Shown here: piece after piece, positions 1-9,029 of the stretch
Position numbering within the stretch: the first letter of the stretch is position 1
How the letters are laid out: the number at the start of each line of letters is the position of its first letter
Assembly: GCA_022836615.1 (NCBI GenBank)
Contig: MU405297.1
Span: forward strand, 101,593 to 165,592
DNA: 64,000 bases
Source: Annulohypoxylon bovei var. microspora
Taxonomy: Eukaryota; Ascomycota; Sordariomycetes; Xylariales; Hypoxylaceae
Direction of reading: 5' to 3'
Position numbers and translations under genes: made by a program
The notes under the pieces: model-generated
Told to the model about the DNA's origin: nothing
Seen by the model: only the letters and a program-made list of their open reading frames with translations
Databases searched by the model: none

Positions 1-739
1 GGACCTCGCTGCTGAGGTTATCGGAACTGGAGATTCCATATATCGTATCCCCTACGATTGCAGCACTCGCTATCACGGTAGGAGAATGTGGTAATTGGTT
101 CCAGGTCTTAGCAGAACAATTGAAATACCAGGCGTCTGCTAGGGGCCCACCAGCAGAGTCGTTTCCGCCGAGTAGGATGAGGTTTCCATCATGTGAGAAT
201 AGGTTTCCGTTGCTTCGTGGAGGAGGTACCCTCTCCGGATGGGTTTCACTCTCGAGGGTTTTCCATAAAAGGTTCTCGGTATCATATAACCAAATTTTGG
301 CTTTCTCATCCAAGACACTACCGGTTTCGTCACAACCCCCATATATAGCAATGTGGTTGTTCACCGCACAGGCTGAATGATTGGTTCGTGACCAAGGTAC
401 TAGGCCATCTTGTTCAGCGGCAATGGCTGGTAGTATTTGATACTCGGGGGTAGAAGAGCTCGCAGTCGGCAATGCTATAGAATGGATGTCGTTAGAAGCA
501 AGTACACCTGGGCTCGTCTGGCCACCAAAAATGTAAGCCTTGTCTCCAAGAATGGTGAGAGTATGATGAGATCTAACGAGAGAAGAGGATGAAATATGAT
601 CTGACGTAGAACCCATCTGTGTGAAAATGGCCGTGAGAGGCATAGTTGGTTTTGTCACGGCATGACCGGCTGCTCCAGCGTAGACGCTCGTCGAGACAAC
701 CTCTTCGGCTGCCACTACACCTGCCGCGACTTCTGCCAT
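1..739 (-). CDS. Kelch-repeat (galactose-oxidase-type beta-propeller) protein, 3' end beyond window
   Basis: An open minus-strand frame runs from an ATG at 739 (MAEVAAGVV...) to the window edge without a stop, so only the N-terminal 246 residues are present. At least three kelch blades are visible, each with the family's double-glycine strand followed by a tryptophan/tyrosine-rich strand: AYIFGGQTSPG, then IAIYGGCDETG with an IWLYDTENLLWKTLE partner, then LILLGGNDSAG with an AWYFNCSAKTWNQLP partner. No signal peptide or membrane segment precedes the repeats, so a cytosolic protein is likely. Kelch propellers are interaction scaffolds, and no catalytic motif can be seen in this part. The nearest relatives are probably the fungal cytosolic kelch proteins annotated generically as galactose oxidase/kelch. 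It is transcribed divergently from the methyltransferase at 1747. The fold call is firm; the specific function is unknown. Confidence 0.8.
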   Translation of the reverse strand, partial: MAEVAAGVVAAEEVVSTSVYAGAAGHAVTKPTMPLTAIFTQMGSTSDHISSSSLVRSHHTLTILGDKAYIFGGQTSPGVLASNDIHSIALPTASSSTPEYQILPAIAAEQDGLVPWSRTNHSACAVNNHIAIYGGCDETGSVLDEKAKIWLYDTENLLWKTLESETHPERVPPPRSNGNLFSHDGNLILLGGNDSAGGPLADAWYFNCSAKTWNQLPHSPTVIASAAIVGDTIYGISSSDNLSSEV

Positions 740-1746
740 TGTTTCGTCTATTTCTTTCTTCTCAAATCTTCAAGTTCGGGGTGTGTCAAGACCTGTCTCG
801 ATTCACTGCGAAAACTACCAACGCAGTTGAATGAGAACAATTTTACCCTCGAAGTCATGTCGTTAAAAGTAAAATAAAGATATTTGTAGATGATGACGTA
901 GTATCGATCATCTGTGTATCGAACAATACCTAAATACCTACATGTGAGTAGTGACGCAATATCCAGCCCATAATTACCTAATATGGAAATCTGTTCAAAG
1001 TAGCTATGTATTACCTGATCTAGGTTAGTTTCACAGCATTTGAAGATAAAAAGAAATGCCTGAATGTCTCAATACTCATGGCTAGAAGTGACGTGATAGA
1101 TCGCTACGGTCATCGGAGTATGGTGTTTGAGAGAGAGGAAATTCGATCTAGGTAGCAGGTGTACAAAAATCCTCGCAGTCAGCTAGAATTCCAGTTGTAG
1201 TCTTGATATCACAGCTCATGGCCAGGTACATAGGATAAAGATCGTCGGGTACTTGATGATTACATAGATACATGTACATATCTCAATGTTACCCCGGTCC
1301 AGGTATGTAGCATGGCAATTCCGGTACCTGCATTAGTGATGTCTCAAGAGACGGCAAGCTGCAGCTCCAGTCAAAGTGTGAGTGACATTCCACGCGGTAG
1401 ATGACGATCATATCGGAAAAGGGATACCTACCTGGTACCTAGCATTTACAAGTTATGTAATCAATCTCCAACAATTCAAAAAGCTTTAGATTACCTGGGA
1501 GGTACTAGGTACCTAGTTAGTTTCAAGATTTGATCGATGATCTTTAGATATTGACCTCGACTAATCCATATTTCTTATCCTTTATCTGATACGGAATAAT
1601 ATTTCCCCGCTCTTTTCCCGAAGGCATTAAAACTGTTAATTGTTATCACGTGACTATGCGCCCCGAATGACATTACATCCATCAGGTTGATCAGGCCGCG
1701 ATTACAGAGTAATTAACCAAGTGCCCCCGGTATCATTGGAAATCTC
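740..1746. promoter_or_regulatory. Divergent intergenic region, kelch gene / methyltransferase
   Basis: About 1 kb between two divergent start codons. No ORF or RNA gene is visible. It contains several copies of the TAGGTACCTA-like motif (near 1424-1443 and 1497-1518) and A/T-rich sequence. No core promoter element could be fixed by eye. Confidence 0.4.
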
Positions 1747-2600
1747 ATGGGGTCTTCCGACAGTGAGAATGAGCGCCTAGCGCATCCCGAGTTTTGGGAT
1801 CAGCGTTACGCACAAGCCGATGGCGACCGGCCAACTCACGAGTGGTTTCGAACCTTCGGCGATCTCGAATCATTTTTCAACCAGAGACTCTTTAAAACAC
1901 GGAATCCAGACTCGAATACAAAAATATTACATTTGGGATCGGGAGATAGTGTATGTCTCCTAGAAGACGGATATCTATCGATGATACCAGGAGCAATTAG
2001 GATAAGCTGACATCTCTGACAGGATGTGCCAGTGGGGCTTTGGGAAAGGGGCTACAAAAATCAGCTCTGTGTTGACTTTTCGACGATAGTTGTTGATCTT
2101 ATGTCTAAGCGACACTCTAGCATGGGAGGCGTTGAATGGAAGCATGCCGACGTCCGCCATTTAGACGATCTCCCTGAGAAGTCTATAGATGTTGCCTTCG
2201 ACAAGGGGACGTTAGATGCTATGATTCATGGTAGTCCGTGGAGCCCGCCCGATGATGTAAAGGACAATACTAGCCAATATATTCGCGAGGTGAGTATTGG
2301 GTGTAGGCCAATCCTCTATGTTCTCTTTAGTCTAATTCATTATTTTGAATCTATTATCTTATATAAGCTTTTCGAGTTTCCTATAATCTCGACCTACTAG
2401 GGGATGCTGCTAACAAAATACAGGTGAGCCGAGTACTCAAGGATGACGGAGTTTTCCTTTATGTGACGTACCGACAGCCACATTTCATAAGACCTCTTCT
2501 GAACTGTGAGGGAACCGATTGGGAAATCGAGCTGGATGTTCTCGGTGATGGTGCCAGCTCCTTTGCCTACCATGGATTTGCCCTGACAAAGAAGTCTTGA
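1747..2600 (+). CDS. EEF1A lysine methyltransferase 4-like (class I SAM methyltransferase)
   Basis: Three exons: 1747-1950, 2023-2289 and 2424-2600, both introns phase 0, giving 215 aa. The second intron has a clear GCTAAC branch site just before CAG. Motif I reads ILHLGSGDS at about residues 60-68, the SAM-binding loop. The acidic strand is followed by DVAFDKGTLDAM, the FDKGTLDA block typical of the METTL13/EEF1AKMT4 branch, and RVLKDDGVFLYVTYRQP forms the next strand. The N-terminal FWDQRYA motif is also usual for this family. The expected reaction is lysine methylation of translation elongation factor 1A in the cytosol, by family analogy only. The length is close to the stand-alone EEF1AKMT4 domain. 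The start was chosen as the first in-frame ATG before FWDQRY. Confidence 0.88.
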
Positions 2601-3183
2601 CAAACTCTATCGAAAGCCCCCCTAAGATCTTTATGAGATAGTACAAATGCATTGCTGCCTCCCAAATCCATTGTGGTTGATGAGAGTACTACGTCAGCTA
2701 ATTATAGGTGTTCCTCCTCAAGGACCTAGGAGATGGTACGGGTGATAACAAATTCTCGGCGATCGATCCGAACGATATTGTGAGACCGAATAACCTAGCA
2801 CCACAAGCATCCCGAAGTTTCACAGCGCCTCGCTCCCGCTACCGTGCTAGTAGAATCTTACAAATCACTTGGCTATATTGGTAGCATCAGAAGCGTTCGC
2901 TGTAGTCACAGAGTACTGATTCTTTCCAATGTGTTCCATTAATTCCTACTAGTGTCCTGAAAAAAAAAGAGCCGATCATACTTGTAGAAGTTGATTCTCT
3001 ATAGGTATGTCCCTTGAAATTCGCCCGTCCTAACCCCTGCTGCCGTCCATACTTTTGCCGTGAAACCCATTTTTGGACTGTTGAAGTGACCAAGTATGCG
3101 CCGCTAAGCCTTTCCTAGTAAAATTTGCCGTCGTCGATCCATAATTCGCCTGTCATGTCATGTCATGTCATGTACACATACAT
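2601..3183. other. Convergent 3' intergenic region
   Basis: Lies between the stop codons of the methyltransferase (+) and the MetE-like gene (-). Apart from a pentanucleotide microsatellite at 3151-3173 nothing is recognisable. Short minus-strand ORFs here have no coding character. Confidence 0.4.
3151..3173. repeat. (TGTCA)4 microsatellite
   Basis: Four perfect tandem copies of TGTCA plus a partial fifth, lying 10 bp beyond the stop codon of the MetE-like gene and so probably in its 3' UTR. Confidence 0.9.
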
Positions 3184-4448
3184 CTAAGGCTCGCCCCAGA
3201 TTTCGTCGGCAATCTGCCTGACCAACGATAGCTTCTTCTTCTCGTCCTCCACCGTCAAGGGGTATCCAGTCTCATGGGTACTGAAGCCGCACTGAGGGCT
3301 GATGAAGATTCTCTTTAGCGCCTCTTCCCGGGTTTGGCCGCTCCCTTCCGCTACGAAGTCCGCCGCCTTGTAGATACGCTCCTTCGTGGTCTCCTTGTCC
3401 TCCAGCTGCGGCACTTTCGTGCTGATAATGCCAACCACGATGTTCTTGTTCTTAGGCAAGTACTTAAGGGGCTCAAATCCACCCGCGCGCTCGGTATCAT
3501 ATTCGAGATAAAAGGTGTTGACGTCCAGTTCCTCGAAAAGCTTCTTAGCGATGATATCGTAGGCCCCAGAAGCAAAGTGTCTGCCGCCTATGAAGTTTCC
3601 TCTGCATAGGTGGATGCCCGAGTGGAAATCTGCCGGTAATCCGCGAATTGAGTCATTGTACAGCTTAATGTAGGCATCTAGGAGGTCCTCCCACGTTCCG
3701 GCATTGTCCTTGTCCTCTTCCCAACCTTTCCGGAAGTCCTGGGAGCAGAAGTCTGTTTCTAGTGTTACATGCTGAGGTACTACGTATATTCGGATGAAGT
3801 AAACTTACACGCCATTCCTGGGTCATCGAATTGGACATTCCTTAGTCCGGCCTTGTATAGGTACTCTAATTCGGCATGGTAGACTTTGGCCACATCCGCA
3901 AAGTACTCGGCATCATTGGCGTAGGCCTCCTTAGTATAGGCACGCCCTTGCTTGTACCTCATGTGGAACCACGATGGCGCAATCATGGTTAGCTTGATAT
4001 TTCCCCATTCATTCTTAGGAACAAACGCCTGAACAAGCTGGAGTTCGTTTAAGTTAGAGATCGACTTGCTAGGATCGTGCGATAGCTTGCTTCCAGCAAT
4101 GACCGATTCGCCAGGGAAAACCTTCCTGTCCTGTTCGATCAAGCTCACGACATCAGGGTGGTATAACCGAAACATGCTAGCCTCGGCATCTTGTAGACCA
4201 ATAGTGCCCACGATCTCGTCCCAAAAGAGACCCCAGAATCGCGTGCGGTTGTATTCGCCTGAGTTGACGGCCTTGAGACCCAATTCCTGTTGTAGCTTAA
4301 CAACCTCACCGATCGCCTTCTTCTCGGCAGCTGGTAGTCCAGCCTCCTCTGCCGAGATGCCCTTATCCCGGATAGTAGCACGCACTTCAAGGAGATCATC
4401 AGGTCTCAGTAACGAGCCCAACTGCTCGGCGCGGAACGGGGGTGCCAT
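3184..4448 (-). CDS. MetE C-terminal-domain-like zinc protein (cobalamin-independent methionine synthase family)
   Basis: Two exons, 4448-3809 and 3752-3184, joined across a 56-nt phase-1 intron (GTAAGT...CAG), giving 402 aa. The junction restores the family string DDPGMAYFCS. It aligns in outline with the UROD/MetE-like (beta-alpha)8 barrel of cobalamin-independent methionine synthase, starting with EQLGSLLRP. The expected zinc ligands are in place: H261 and C263 in IHLCRGN, a Glu in the YLEYD strand, and C368 in SPQCGFST. The N-terminal half of canonical MetE (about 350 aa, folate/homocysteine binding) is absent, so this is a stand-alone core-type protein. A thiol methyltransfer reaction is likely, but the methyl donor and acceptor cannot be read from sequence. 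It lies convergent with the EEF1AKMT4-like gene. Confidence 0.82.
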
Positions 4449-5805
4449 TTTCAGTTGACGGGTGTATGAGAGCTTCTGCGTCTTTTTAACACCTCACTTC
4501 AAATTTTCACCTATCCTTAGCGTATTACGTAAAACCGCAAGATAGGGGCAAGACAACCTTTCGTTTGTAGGGCAACAGTGATACAACTCAGTTACGAGGA
4601 AAGAGAATCCCTTTTATATAGAGCTACAAGGAAGGCTTTGGAAGTCTCCATCGATAAGCAGACCCTTCGGCCGTAGCCTACATCCTAGGTAATCACAAGC
4701 TTAAGAATCCTCCTAATGGTCCCTAGCGTGGGATCGGTGCGGGGAAAGATGGCGAGATGATGTGGACCATCACGGACGCACGAGAGTAAAGGGAGCAACC
4801 AACCGAAAAAATGAAGAGAAAAGGTTAGGTATACCAGTAGCCGAATCGGCGAATACTAAGAAAATGATAGAATGGGAATAAATTCGGAGTTACCTAACGG
4901 CCCGCATTGGTTCCAGTCAACGTACGAGTAGACCGGTAAGAGGGTAGGTAGTATTTTACGCGTACTTAGTCCACATTTATAGTGGAAACATGATACAAAT
5001 CGAGATTTTAACATCATACCAATATTAACTACCTATGTTAATACAAGATATAATTCCAGCACCAGGACATTCTAGGTTACACGCAATTCTTTAGACTTAG
5101 CCTCATTCATCTAAGGAGGTACTTACGCAGGTAGGTAGGTAGGTAGGTAGGTAGATATTATAGAATATCTTGAAGTTAGAGGGGCACAAATGATGAGTGC
5201 GCCTTGTTCTCAATGGAGGGGAATTGAAACCAAATGCTTCAAAAGAAAATCTTGAGAATGACTATAATTCATACTAAATACCTAATCATCATGGTGTTCG
5301 ATTATATACCAATCGACTCGGGATGTCAAAAGAGGTATTACTGGTGGCTAGGAGGTTTCTAAAAGCTTAAACATGATATTCCACACCATGTATCCAGGTA
5401 GGCACAGAAGTTACCATTGAAAATAAACGCTATGGTAAGATAATAGTTGAACTAATCCCCTGTATAAAACACATAAAAGCCCAATGAACAAGACGCAAGG
5501 CAAACACAAGGCGCATTAAAATAGACAGCCATGAAAAGACACTTACGGACGCAAAGATTAAAAACAGTTCACAACAAGTCACGAAAATAAGGAGCATAGT
5601 AGTATAGGCACTTGGAATATTTATTGAGCAACGACCAAGATCTTTAAATTTACAAGCTGTCATGAACATAAATGGTATATTCCCAAGCTATGATAACACG
5701 CCCACGCTTGCTTGTCAATGAAACATTACAGATTATAAGACCTCCAATCCATGCATCTAAATCTCTCCACACCGAATCAATCATTCATCTCCCTCCAACT
5801 CTTCC
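4449..5805. other. Upstream region of MetE-like gene and 3' flank of GPI protein gene
   Basis: 1.36 kb without a supported gene. It contains an (AGGT)n microsatellite at 5129-5154 and A/T-rich sequence. A minus-strand ORF at 5430-5669 is hydrophobic but has no homology-like pattern and is not called. Confidence 0.4.
5129..5154. repeat. (AGGT)6 microsatellite
   Basis: Six perfect tandem AGGT units. The same tetramer is the core of the TAGGTACCTA-like motif scattered through this window's intergenic DNA. Confidence 0.9.
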
Positions 5806-7932
5806 TTACATGAGGGCAACAACGGCACCGACGAGGGCGATCAGGCCAGCAGCGCCGCTTCCGAGCTTGGCGGCACCGGCGGTGGCGATCGGGGTCTCAC
5901 CAGCGGGGTAGCTGGGGGTGCTAGGGTAGCTGGCGCTCGCGCTGGGCTGGCGGGTGCTCAGGGTCACCGGGGTCGTGCACGAGGTGGTCGGGTAAGGAGG
6001 GACCTCGGTGGTGCCAGAGACGGGATAGCCACCGGTAGGGCCGGCAGCAGGGTAGCTGGGGGAGCCGCCGACGGGGACACTGGCAGTGGCGCTACCGGCG
6101 GGGACGCTGGCAGTGGCGCTACCGACGGGCATGCTCTCGGACGCGGACGCGGACGGGACCGGGGCAGAGGGGTAGCCACCAGCAGGGACGCTGCCAGAGG
6201 GGCCAGCGGCGGGCACGCTAGCGGAAGGGTATCCAGCAACGGGGACGCTGGCAGTAGGGACACCACCGGCGGGGGCGCTGCCGGTAGGGTAGCCGGCGGC
6301 AGGGGGAGCCTCAGGAGAGGTGGAAGAGCCACGGGCAGGGACGCTGTTGGAAGGAGCACCTACGGGGTAAGAGCCGGTGGGCTTGCCAGCAGGAGTGGTC
6401 ACTGAGGGGGTGCCGACGGGCAGGGTGGCTGAAGAGCTGGCAGCGGGGGTGGTGCTGACGGCGGGCTTACCACCGGTGGGGTAAGGGGCGGTGGGCACGT
6501 TGCTGGGAGGAGTGAAGGTAGAGACACCAGAGCAGGGCACGAGAGTGACAGACTCCTTGGTGACGGTCACAGGGGTGGCGGGCTTAGTGTGAGTGGCCTT
6601 AGGGGGAGCAGTGATGGGTGCGGTCTGGGTGGCAGGGCAGACAGTCGTGTAGACAGTGGTGTGGACCAGAGTAGCGGTGGTGGCGTAGCCAGCAGGGCAG
6701 TTAGGAACAGTAGCGGCGCACTGGGTGACGGTGAAAGTCTGGGTGTTGGTAACAGTCGAGGTGGTGGAAGCACCGCCGTTAGGAGCCGGGGTAGTGACAG
6801 CAGCAGTGGCGGAGGTAGAGCCACCAGCACCACCAGCGGGGACGCTCTGAGACGGGTATCCGGAGCCGGAGCCACCAGAGCCAACAGGGAGAGAGGCAGA
6901 GGCAGACGGAAGAGAGCCACCGGGAATGCTAATGGAAGCGGGGACGCTGGCAGACAGAGTCGGGACCGAGGCAGTGTACGACGGGTGCTCGCAAAGGGTG
7001 GTGGTAGGGTAGCTCAGCAGGGCGGTGGACAGAGTCGGGGCGAGGTGAATCGAGAGGAGATCCTCAACGGAGACATCAAGCTCGACGGCGGCACCGATGT
7101 TGAGACCGTACGACTCCTTGGAGAGAGGGCACGAGGGGGTGGCGCAGAAGAAACCAACGTACTCGAGCAGGTTGGCGAAGACAGCGACCTCGAGACCGGC
7201 ACCGATCTCGGGAAGGTCCAGGATGGGGACGATGTCGTCAACGCCGACCTCAGCAGCAACGCCGAGCTCAACACGGAGACGAAGGTCAGCCATCAGCTTG
7301 GTGCAACCAATACGGACTTCCACGGGCAAGACCTGGACGGAGAGGCCAGAGAAGGCAGCGTCCAAGATCTTTCCGGCCAAGATGTCAGTCTCGATATGGG
7401 CTTCGTCAACAAGCTTCACGTCAATACCGGCGGACAGGTCAATGGCGGTCTCGACACCGATGACGAGATCCAGAGAGATCAAGGCGTCAACCTTGAGACC
7501 AGGGAGAGGTAGGGAGATCGGGGCCGGGGGGGTGAACAGGTTCACCGCGATGACGGCGGCGGCACCGATCTTGACGTCCAAGTCGAGCTTGGCCTCGATG
7601 TCAGTCAAGGTCAGGCTGAGGGCAGGGACGACGTTGTCGAGGTTGATGCTGGCGTTGATGTTACCCTTGGTGTAGCAGGTGTCACAGACAATGGCAACCT
7701 CTACATCAGCAGCGGCACCCAGGACAGGGGGGACTGCCACGTTGGCCAGAACACCGGCAGCGAGGGTGGTGCCACTCAGGTCAATGCCGAGGTCGACATT
7801 GGCAGAGATGGGCTGGCTGAGGTCCTTGGGAAGGTCGAGGTTAAGGAGATCTCGGTCGGAGACCGGCGCGGTGGCGCTGGCGAGCGAGGCCGCCATGGCC
7901 ACGGCCGCGGAGCCGTGGGTTGAGAAACGCAT
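5806..7932 (-). CDS. GPI-anchored Pro/Ser/Thr-rich cell-wall protein with tandem repeats
   Basis: One exon of 708 aa when started at the ATG at 7932 (MRFSTHGSAAVAM...), which opens a signal peptide ending near SLASATA. The frame extends 21 codons further upstream, but those residues would bury the signal. The N-terminal third is a regular, acidic/aliphatic domain (many DVEV, DLDV, AIDLS strands) with paired cysteines (CDTC; FFCATPSC). Next is a Ser/Thr region with a TFTVTQC / TVYTTVC / VTLVPCSG cysteine pattern common in fungal wall proteins. A low-complexity stalk follows, built from repeats of the type GYPSxSVPAAG and GSATASVPAG. The last 23 residues (AAKLGSGAAGLIALVGAVVALM) are a GPI-attachment tail. 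The role is probably wall structure or adhesion. Long ORFs on the opposite strand are shadows of its codon bias. Confidence 0.85.
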   Translation of the reverse strand: MRFSTHGSAAVAMAASLASATAPVSDRDLLNLDLPKDLSQPISANVDLGIDLSGTTLAAGVLANVAVPPVLGAAADVEVAIVCDTCYTKGNINASINLDNVVPALSLTLTDIEAKLDLDVKIGAAAVIAVNLFTPPAPISLPLPGLKVDALISLDLVIGVETAIDLSAGIDVKLVDEAHIETDILAGKILDAAFSGLSVQVLPVEVRIGCTKLMADLRLRVELGVAAEVGVDDIVPILDLPEIGAGLEVAVFANLLEYVGFFCATPSCPLSKESYGLNIGAAVELDVSVEDLLSIHLAPTLSTALLSYPTTTLCEHPSYTASVPTLSASVPASISIPGGSLPSASASLPVGSGGSGSGYPSQSVPAGGAGGSTSATAAVTTPAPNGGASTTSTVTNTQTFTVTQCAATVPNCPAGYATTATLVHTTVYTTVCPATQTAPITAPPKATHTKPATPVTVTKESVTLVPCSGVSTFTPPSNVPTAPYPTGGKPAVSTTPAASSSATLPVGTPSVTTPAGKPTGSYPVGAPSNSVPARGSSTSPEAPPAAGYPTGSAPAGGVPTASVPVAGYPSASVPAAGPSGSVPAGGYPSAPVPSASASESMPVGSATASVPAGSATASVPVGGSPSYPAAGPTGGYPVSGTTEVPPYPTTSCTTPVTLSTRQPSASASYPSTPSYPAGETPIATAGAAKLGSGAAGLIALVGAVVALM
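6020..6370 (-). repeat. Degenerate tandem repeats encoding GYPxxSVPA units
   Basis: Within the wall protein stalk, units of about 30 bp encoding G-Y-P-[ST]-x-S-V-P-[AV]-[GA] or S-A-T-A-S-V-P-[AV]-G recur with little divergence. Repeats like these expand and contract by slippage, giving length polymorphism in fungal adhesins. Confidence 0.75.
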
Positions 7933-8568
7933 TTTTTCTAGGGAAGCACTGAAACGGCAAACACTAAAGAGTGGACTGGAATAATAGTATTCCAAAAAGA
8001 GAGCGTAAAGATGCCGAGAAGCACAAACGAATGACTGTCTTGGGCCGAAGCTTGATGGGAGTGAGGAAAGAAAGAAGAACCGATTGTAAGGACGGCACCG
8101 GCTGTCTTTTCTATTCCTTCGTCTGAAATTACCATCAACTCACCGACCAAGGGGAATTCATGGCTACCCGGCCACCCGTGATTAGCCATGACAGTTCATT
8201 CGCAGCCTTCTTGCCCCGGCGACTAAGCGGTCAGGTTCTGTTGACCTAATTCAGATCGTCCATTAAGGCAGAGGTTCACGGCTTAGCCAATACAGCGTCA
8301 GTATCGAATTCCCTGAATGAGTGGTCTGAGAGCCCAGCAGCTGGTTCCACTGGCGAGGCTCTCCCTCGTCCCTCTAAACATCTCTGTTTGTGGAGCCGCC
8401 AAGGGAAACAGGCCAGTGTGCAGGGGGTTTCTTCCTTACCCACCCTGCAATGTTCGTGAGGATGTGGGGTTGAACGGATACGCACAGGCTCCATCTAGGA
8501 ACCAGGGGCAAGAAGAGAAAAAGGGGGCTGATGACTCCCGTACGGGAATTAGAAAATAGCCTCTACGC
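7933..8568. promoter_or_regulatory. Upstream region of the GPI-anchored wall protein
   Basis: About 640 bp between the wall-protein start and a hAT insertion. No coding sequence is supported. The 5' UTR and promoter of the wall-protein gene should lie here. Confidence 0.4.
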
Positions 8569-8576
8569 TTGTCTAC
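8569..8576. repeat. 8-bp target-site duplication, left copy
   Basis: TTGTCTAC, identical to the copy at 9022-9029, directly abutting the left terminal repeat of the hAT element. Confidence 0.85.
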
Positions 8577-9021
8577 TAGGGTTCGGATTTTTTAAATGCG
8601 TATAATGAAAATGCGTATAATGCATGCATTAATGCCGTATTTCGGTTGATTATGCGCATAACGGATCGGAAAAACCCATCGGCCCCATATTTTAGTAGTA
8701 TGTATGCAATATTTTTAAAACATACCCACTTAAGAGGTCACACCTAGCCACGTAAAAGCATTTCAATTGTTCGCGCTCAACCATTCAAATCGTTTTAATC
8801 GCATATTAAAAAATTAGAAAAAGTCAATAACATAATAAACATTACATTGCGAATAGAATAAACCATATAATTATTAAAAGTATGACGTGGTGGTGGTAAA
8901 AGATCTATTATGCATGATCATGCAAATCAAAATGCAATTTTGTATGTGTATAATGGTATTATGTATGTATTGCATTTAAATGCTGCATTTTGGCTCAAAA
9001 TGCGCATTTTGCCGATCCCTA
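8577..9021. mobile_element. Non-autonomous hAT-type element (MITE), 445 bp
   Basis: Terminal inverted repeats TAGGGTTCGG at 8577 and CCGATCCCTA ending at 9021 match in 9 of 10 positions. They are immediately flanked by a perfect 8-bp direct repeat, TTGTCTAC, at 8569-8576 and 9022-9029. An 8-bp target-site duplication and TAGGG/CAGGG termini are the classic signature of the hAT superfamily. The interior is A/T-rich and non-coding, with many ATGCG, AATGCA and ATGCGCAT motifs near both ends, which resemble subterminal transposase-binding repeats, and an internal GGATCGG copy near 8663. There is no transposase, so it must be mobilised in trans. The intact duplication implies one clean and fairly recent insertion. 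Confidence 0.85.
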
Positions 9022-9029
9022 TTGTCTAC
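9022..9029. repeat. 8-bp target-site duplication, right copy
   Basis: TTGTCTAC, identical to the copy at 8569-8576, directly abutting the right terminal repeat of the hAT element. Confidence 0.85.

Noticed and set aside
6589..7512. 307-aa plus-strand ORF antisense to the wall protein
   Set aside because: Composed of Gly/Arg/Ser/Asp low-complexity text mirroring the GC-biased third codon positions of the GPI protein; no start context or domain.
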